DNA of 64,000 nt, from contig NZ_JBHWAB010000001.1 of the NCBI RefSeq assembly GCF_042688525.2, positions 3,658,001-3,722,000 of the forward strand, written 5' to 3'. The position numbers and the translations under genes were made by a program. The notes below the pieces were generated by a model. It saw only the letters and a program-made list of their open reading frames with translations. It was not told where the DNA came from and searched no databases. Below, piece after piece: positions 61,533 to 64,000 of the stretch. Origin of the DNA: Haloimpatiens sp042688525 (GTDB lineage Bacteria; Bacillota; Clostridia; Clostridiales; Clostridiaceae). Every line of letters begins with the position of its first letter. Positions within the stretch are counted from its first letter, which is position 1.

Positions 61533-61639
61533 TCTTCTTAGCCATAAAAAATATAGAATTAAAAGATATTAAAATGAATAAAAGTATTAAAACAACATAA
61601 AATATCATCATAATAATTTTAAGTAAAAGGTGATATTTT

Positions 61640-61819
61640 ATGTTAGGTACAATATTAGACATTAATAAAACAGATGCTTTTATAAATTTACAAGATGGTA
61701 CAACTATGGATATATCTATTTCAAAATTACCTAGAAATTCAAAAATAGGCGATACTATTAATATACCTATCGATACTCCAACTTCTATCAACAATAAATC
61801 AATTAAATTCTTTATATAA
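61640..61819 (+). CDS. 59-residue small conserved-looking protein
   Basis: MLGTILDINKTDAFINLQDG, then SKLPRNSKIGDTINIPID: alternating hydrophobic strands that suggest a small beta barrel, somewhat like DUF3006-type proteins. AAAAGGTGA lies 7 bases before the ATG. It follows degV by 107 bp in the same direction. Pattern, ribosome site and position argue that it is real; function unknown. Confidence 0.6.
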   Translation: MLGTILDINKTDAFINLQDGTTMDISISKLPRNSKIGDTINIPIDTPTSINNKSIKFFI

Positions 61820-61841
61820 TTTAATTATAAAATCTCTCATA

Positions 61842-61870
61842 TTGTTAATATAATATTAATATGCTATAAT
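61842..61870 (+). promoter_or_regulatory. sigma-A promoter of the TPP-riboswitch operon
   Basis: TTGTTA (61842-61847), 17 bp, TATAAT (61865-61870), about 27 bp before the TPP aptamer. Confidence 0.8.
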
Positions 61871-61896
61871 TTTATGTAGAAAATAATATATTTATA

Positions 61897-61985
61897 TGCT
61901 AGGGGTGCCTTTTTAGGCTGAGAAATGGTTTATTTCATTAACCCTCATAAACCTGATATGGATAATACCAGCGAAGGGAAGCGAT
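61897..61985 (+). promoter_or_regulatory. TPP riboswitch (THI element)
   Basis: AGGGGTGCC, GGCTGAGAAATGG, then ACCTGATATGGATAATACCA and GCGAAGGGAAGCG are the conserved thiamine-pyrophosphate aptamer segments in order. It is followed by a terminator and thiT. Confidence 0.97.
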
Positions 61986-62002
61986 TAATCGTTTTAACCG
62001 AT

Positions 62003-62025
62003 ACCTTCATTGAAGGTTTTTTTTT
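62003..62025 (+). terminator. terminator of the TPP riboswitch
   Basis: ACCTTCATTGAAGGT hairpin followed by a run of eight or more T. It should form when TPP is bound. Confidence 0.85.
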
Positions 62026-62073
62026 ATTGTCATTTTCCCTTAGCATTAATAAACTTTAAAGGGAGGTTTTTTC

Positions 62074-62721
62074 ATGGACATTACAAAACATTTATCTGAC
62101 ATTTTATCACATCCTACATCTATAGCTGCACTTATAGGATTATTACTAATTATAGTAGTTCTAATGAAATTTAAAAAAGTAAAACTTGATACCCGAATGA
62201 TTGTTTTAATAGGTATTTCATTAGCATTAGCTACAATTCTTAAAATGTTTAAACTTTATCATTGGCCTCAAGGTGGAAGTGTAACTCCTGGAAGTATGGT
62301 TCCAATTTTACTTATAGCTTTTATTTATGGACCCGAAACAGGTTTTTTAACTGGACTTTTATTTGGACTAATTACATTAATTTTAGATCCTTACATATTA
62401 CATCCAGTACAAGTATTATTCGATTACCCTCTTCCATTTGTAATGCTTGGATTAGCTGGTTATTTTGATTATAAGAAAACTAGTACAAAACTATTGGGAG
62501 CCTTTGTAGCAATTTTTGGACGTTTCATATGTCATTTTATATCGGGAATAGTATTTTTCGGAAGTTATGCGCCAAAAGGTACATCACCAGCAGTTTATTC
62601 TCTTATGGTTAACGGACCTATCGTAGGTGTAGATGGTCTTATATGCCTGGTTATACTATCGATGTTACCAATTAATCAATTAGCTAAAATAGCTTTAAAA
62701 AAATATTCACTTCAAAATTAA
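62074..62721 (+). CDS. thiT: ECF thiamine transporter S component
   Basis: 215 residues, about seven hydrophobic segments; an extra N-terminal helix precedes the usual six. HWPQGGSVTPGSMVPILLIA and the C-terminal half FGRFICHFISGIVFFGSYAP match ThiT, whose thiamine-binding residues lie in these parts. It works with the shared EcfAA'T module, not in the window. Controlled by the TPP riboswitch just upstream, which confirms the substrate. The ATG at 62074 follows AAAGGGAGG. Confidence 0.92.
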   Translation: MDITKHLSDILSHPTSIAALIGLLLIIVVLMKFKKVKLDTRMIVLIGISLALATILKMFKLYHWPQGGSVTPGSMVPILLIAFIYGPETGFLTGLLFGLITLILDPYILHPVQVLFDYPLPFVMLGLAGYFDYKKTSTKLLGAFVAIFGRFICHFISGIVFFGSYAPKGTSPAVYSLMVNGPIVGVDGLICLVILSMLPINQLAKIALKKYSLQN

Positions 62722-62760
62722 TACTCTTACATGAAACATATTACATAAGGAGGAATATAC

Positions 62761-63051
62761 ATGGTAATTGCAGATGTAGCCGTTATGCCTTTAGTACCCG
62801 CTGCTACTGAAGATGAAGTTTATGAATGTGTAGATAAAGTAATACATTATATAGAACAAAGTGGATTAAAATATGAAATTGGTGCTATGAGTACTACTAT
62901 TGAAGGAGAATATGAAAAAGTATTTGATCTCATAAAAACTATTCATAGAATACCATTTGATAATGGATTTGAAAGAGTTATTACTGTTGTAAGAATTGAC
63001 GAAAAAAAAGGTGGTATTACAATAAAAGAAAAACTAAAAAATCATATATAA
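62761..63051 (+). CDS. DUF77/YkoF-type thiamine-binding protein
   Basis: 96 residues, PF01910 (MTH1187/YkoF): VIADVAVMPLVPAATEDEVY, MSTTIEGEYEKVFDLIKTIH and ITVVRIDEK. The fold is a ferredoxin-like dimer that binds thiamine or its HMP part in YkoF. It follows thiT by 39 bp with AAGGAGG before its ATG, so it belongs to the TPP-controlled operon. It is cytoplasmic with no signal peptide, so it may buffer or sense imported thiamine rather than capture it outside. Confidence 0.88.
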   Translation: MVIADVAVMPLVPAATEDEVYECVDKVIHYIEQSGLKYEIGAMSTTIEGEYEKVFDLIKTIHRIPFDNGFERVITVVRIDEKKGGITIKEKLKNHI

Positions 63052-63086
63052 AATAATTTTTAAATTATTAGTATACTACTGATTTT

Positions 63087-63135
63087 AAGGTTGTAATAAA
63101 ACAAATTTGTATTATATTTGTTTTATTACAACCTT
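63087..63135 (+). terminator. terminator of the thiamine operon
   Basis: 63087-63106 and 63116-63135 are perfect 20-bp reverse complements (core AAGGTTGTAATAAAACAAAT), followed by ATTTTTAAG. Confidence 0.88.
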
Positions 63136-63337
63136 ATTTTTAAGTTTATTAAAAATAAGATATCTTTTTATCAAAATTTTTTTTAATACTCATGTGTATT
63201 TTTATAATAATTACAATTCTTTAATTCAAACAACAATTTTAAAGAAAATACTTTACACTTTTAAGGTTGATAATATAATTTTACAGTCATATAATATTAT
63301 TTGTGGTAAAAATTTATTTAATATTGGGGGAAGTCAA

Positions 63338-64000
63338 GTGAACATTAAGGATAAGAACAATACCTATAACACTTTATTTCACTGGCATAATTTTAGATTT
63401 AAACTAGTGGGAGAAGGTGTTATTGTTGGTTTACTATCAGGATTGCTTATAGTATTTTATCGATACTTGATTGAGAAAACAAGTTACATAATGAAAAATA
63501 TTTATTCATATTCATCACATAACATTGGAAGAATCTTAATTCTTTTTATTGGTTTAGTGCTATGTGGATACATAATTGGTAGAATGGCTAAAAAAGATCC
63601 TATGTGTACAGGAAGTGGTATTCCTCAAGTTGAAGGTATATTACTTAGAAAATTAGATATGAATTGGTTTAGTGTAATAACAAAGAAATTTATTGGAGGA
63701 GTATTAGCTCTAGCTGCTGGTCTTTCTTTAGGAAGAGAAGGTCCATCTGTGCAAATGGGTGCCTGTATTGGACAAGGTTTTAGTAGGATTTTCAAAAGAA
63801 TAAAAATAGAAGAAAAATTTCTTATAACAAGTGGTGCTAGTGCAGGCTTAGCGGCTGCTTTCAATGCTCCTTTAGCTGGAGTTATTTTTGCTTTAGAAGA
63901 GATACATAAAAACTTTTCTCCTCTAATACTATTATCTGCAATGTCAGCATCATTAACTGCAGATTTTATTTCAAAACAATTTCTAGGTTTAAAACCTGTA
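63338..64000 (+). CDS. ClC-family chloride channel/transporter, 3' end outside window
   Basis: Open from a GTG at 63338 (GGGGGAA site at 63326-63332) to the window end, 221 residues without a stop. Helices and selectivity motifs in order: LVGEGVIVGLLSGLLIVFYR, GSGIPQVEG (Cl- site, Ser/Tyr type), GGVLALAAGLSLGREGPSVQMG and NAPLAGVIFALEE, which contains the gating-glutamate region. It should move Cl- alone or against H+. The remainder cannot be judged. Upstream ~200 bp are AT-rich and hold only the thiamine-operon terminator. Confidence 0.92.
   Translation, partial: MNIKDKNNTYNTLFHWHNFRFKLVGEGVIVGLLSGLLIVFYRYLIEKTSYIMKNIYSYSSHNIGRILILFIGLVLCGYIIGRMAKKDPMCTGSGIPQVEGILLRKLDMNWFSVITKKFIGGVLALAAGLSLGREGPSVQMGACIGQGFSRIFKRIKIEEKFLITSGASAGLAAAFNAPLAGVIFALEEIHKNFSPLILLSAMSASLTADFISKQFLGLKPV

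Noticed and set aside
61519..61794. 91-residue leftward frame over the degV end
   Set aside because: It lies antisense to degV and the 59-residue protein, has no ribosome site and no recognisable domain.

Overview
The window is low-GC, AT-rich DNA with strong AGGAGG-type ribosome binding sites. It encodes a CotF-like spore coat protein, a CcpA-like regulator, anaerobic ribonucleotide reductase, anaerobic (early-cobalt) cobalamin synthesis and CWB2 cell-wall proteins. This fits a strictly anaerobic spore former of Clostridium sensu stricto. The species cannot be fixed from the sequence alone.

Layout. 1-3.7 kb: an ArsP-type permease with its ArsR repressor, a DUF4397 protein, an IS200/REP-type (Y1, HUH) transposase and a DUF1540 protein. 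4-9.3 kb: glycerol/dihydroxyacetone use, with glpF-dhaK-dhaL-dhaM reading leftward from a well-matched sigma-54 promoter, and upstream of it an unusual sigma-54 activator carrying an N-terminal HPr domain. 9.4-12.7 kb: a PHP phosphoesterase, a chemoreceptor and a second DUF1540 protein. 13-30 kb: a leftward cobalamin block, in transcription order cobD, btuC, btuD, cbiB, cbiC, cbiD, cbiE, cbiT, cbiL, cbiF, cbiG, cbiH, cbiJ(cobK), cbiK, a BtuF-like binding protein and cbiA. Two cobalamin riboswitches with terminators lie before btuC and before cbiK. 30-33 kb: a tldD-tldE protease pair. 33-41 kb: two EamA exporters, ccpA, a phosphopentomutase-like enzyme, and ileS with a T-box leader. 41-46 kb: the coat protein and two related CWB2-amidase wall hydrolases. 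46-53.5 kb: a MATE exporter and a duplicated module of OPT oligopeptide transporter plus small PqqD-like (RRE-type) protein. 53.7-56.4 kb: nrdD-nrdG. 56.7-64 kb: a frameshifted DUF3048 lipoprotein, an ECF S-component, MgtC, a diguanylate cyclase, DegV, a TPP-riboswitch operon (thiT plus a DUF77 thiamine-binding protein) and the start of a ClC channel.

Functional links. Glycerol entering by GlpF can be converted to dihydroxyacetone, which DhaK/DhaL phosphorylate using phosphate passed from the PTS through DhaM. The HPr-bearing activator could sense PTS phosphorylation and drive the sigma-54 promoter. The cobalamin block combines corrin-ring synthesis, lipoprotein cobalt chelation and uptake under riboswitch control. 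Cobalamin-dependent glycerol metabolism would tie the two blocks together, but no diol/glycerol dehydratase is in the window.

The intergenic DNA is notable. At least three dispersed repeat families are visible: (i) elements with terminal inverted repeats of the AACTTTCGCAG type; (ii) a GGACCTGTCCC motif, including one perfect 21-bp-arm hairpin and an array of five copies inside the cobalamin operon; (iii) a ~50-bp element at 10.46 and 58.5 kb. The main candidates for something undescribed are the duplicated OPT/PqqD-like module, the HPr-sigma-54 regulator, the transposase with its possible REP-like partners, and the frameshift at an A AAA AAG heptamer in the DUF3048 gene.
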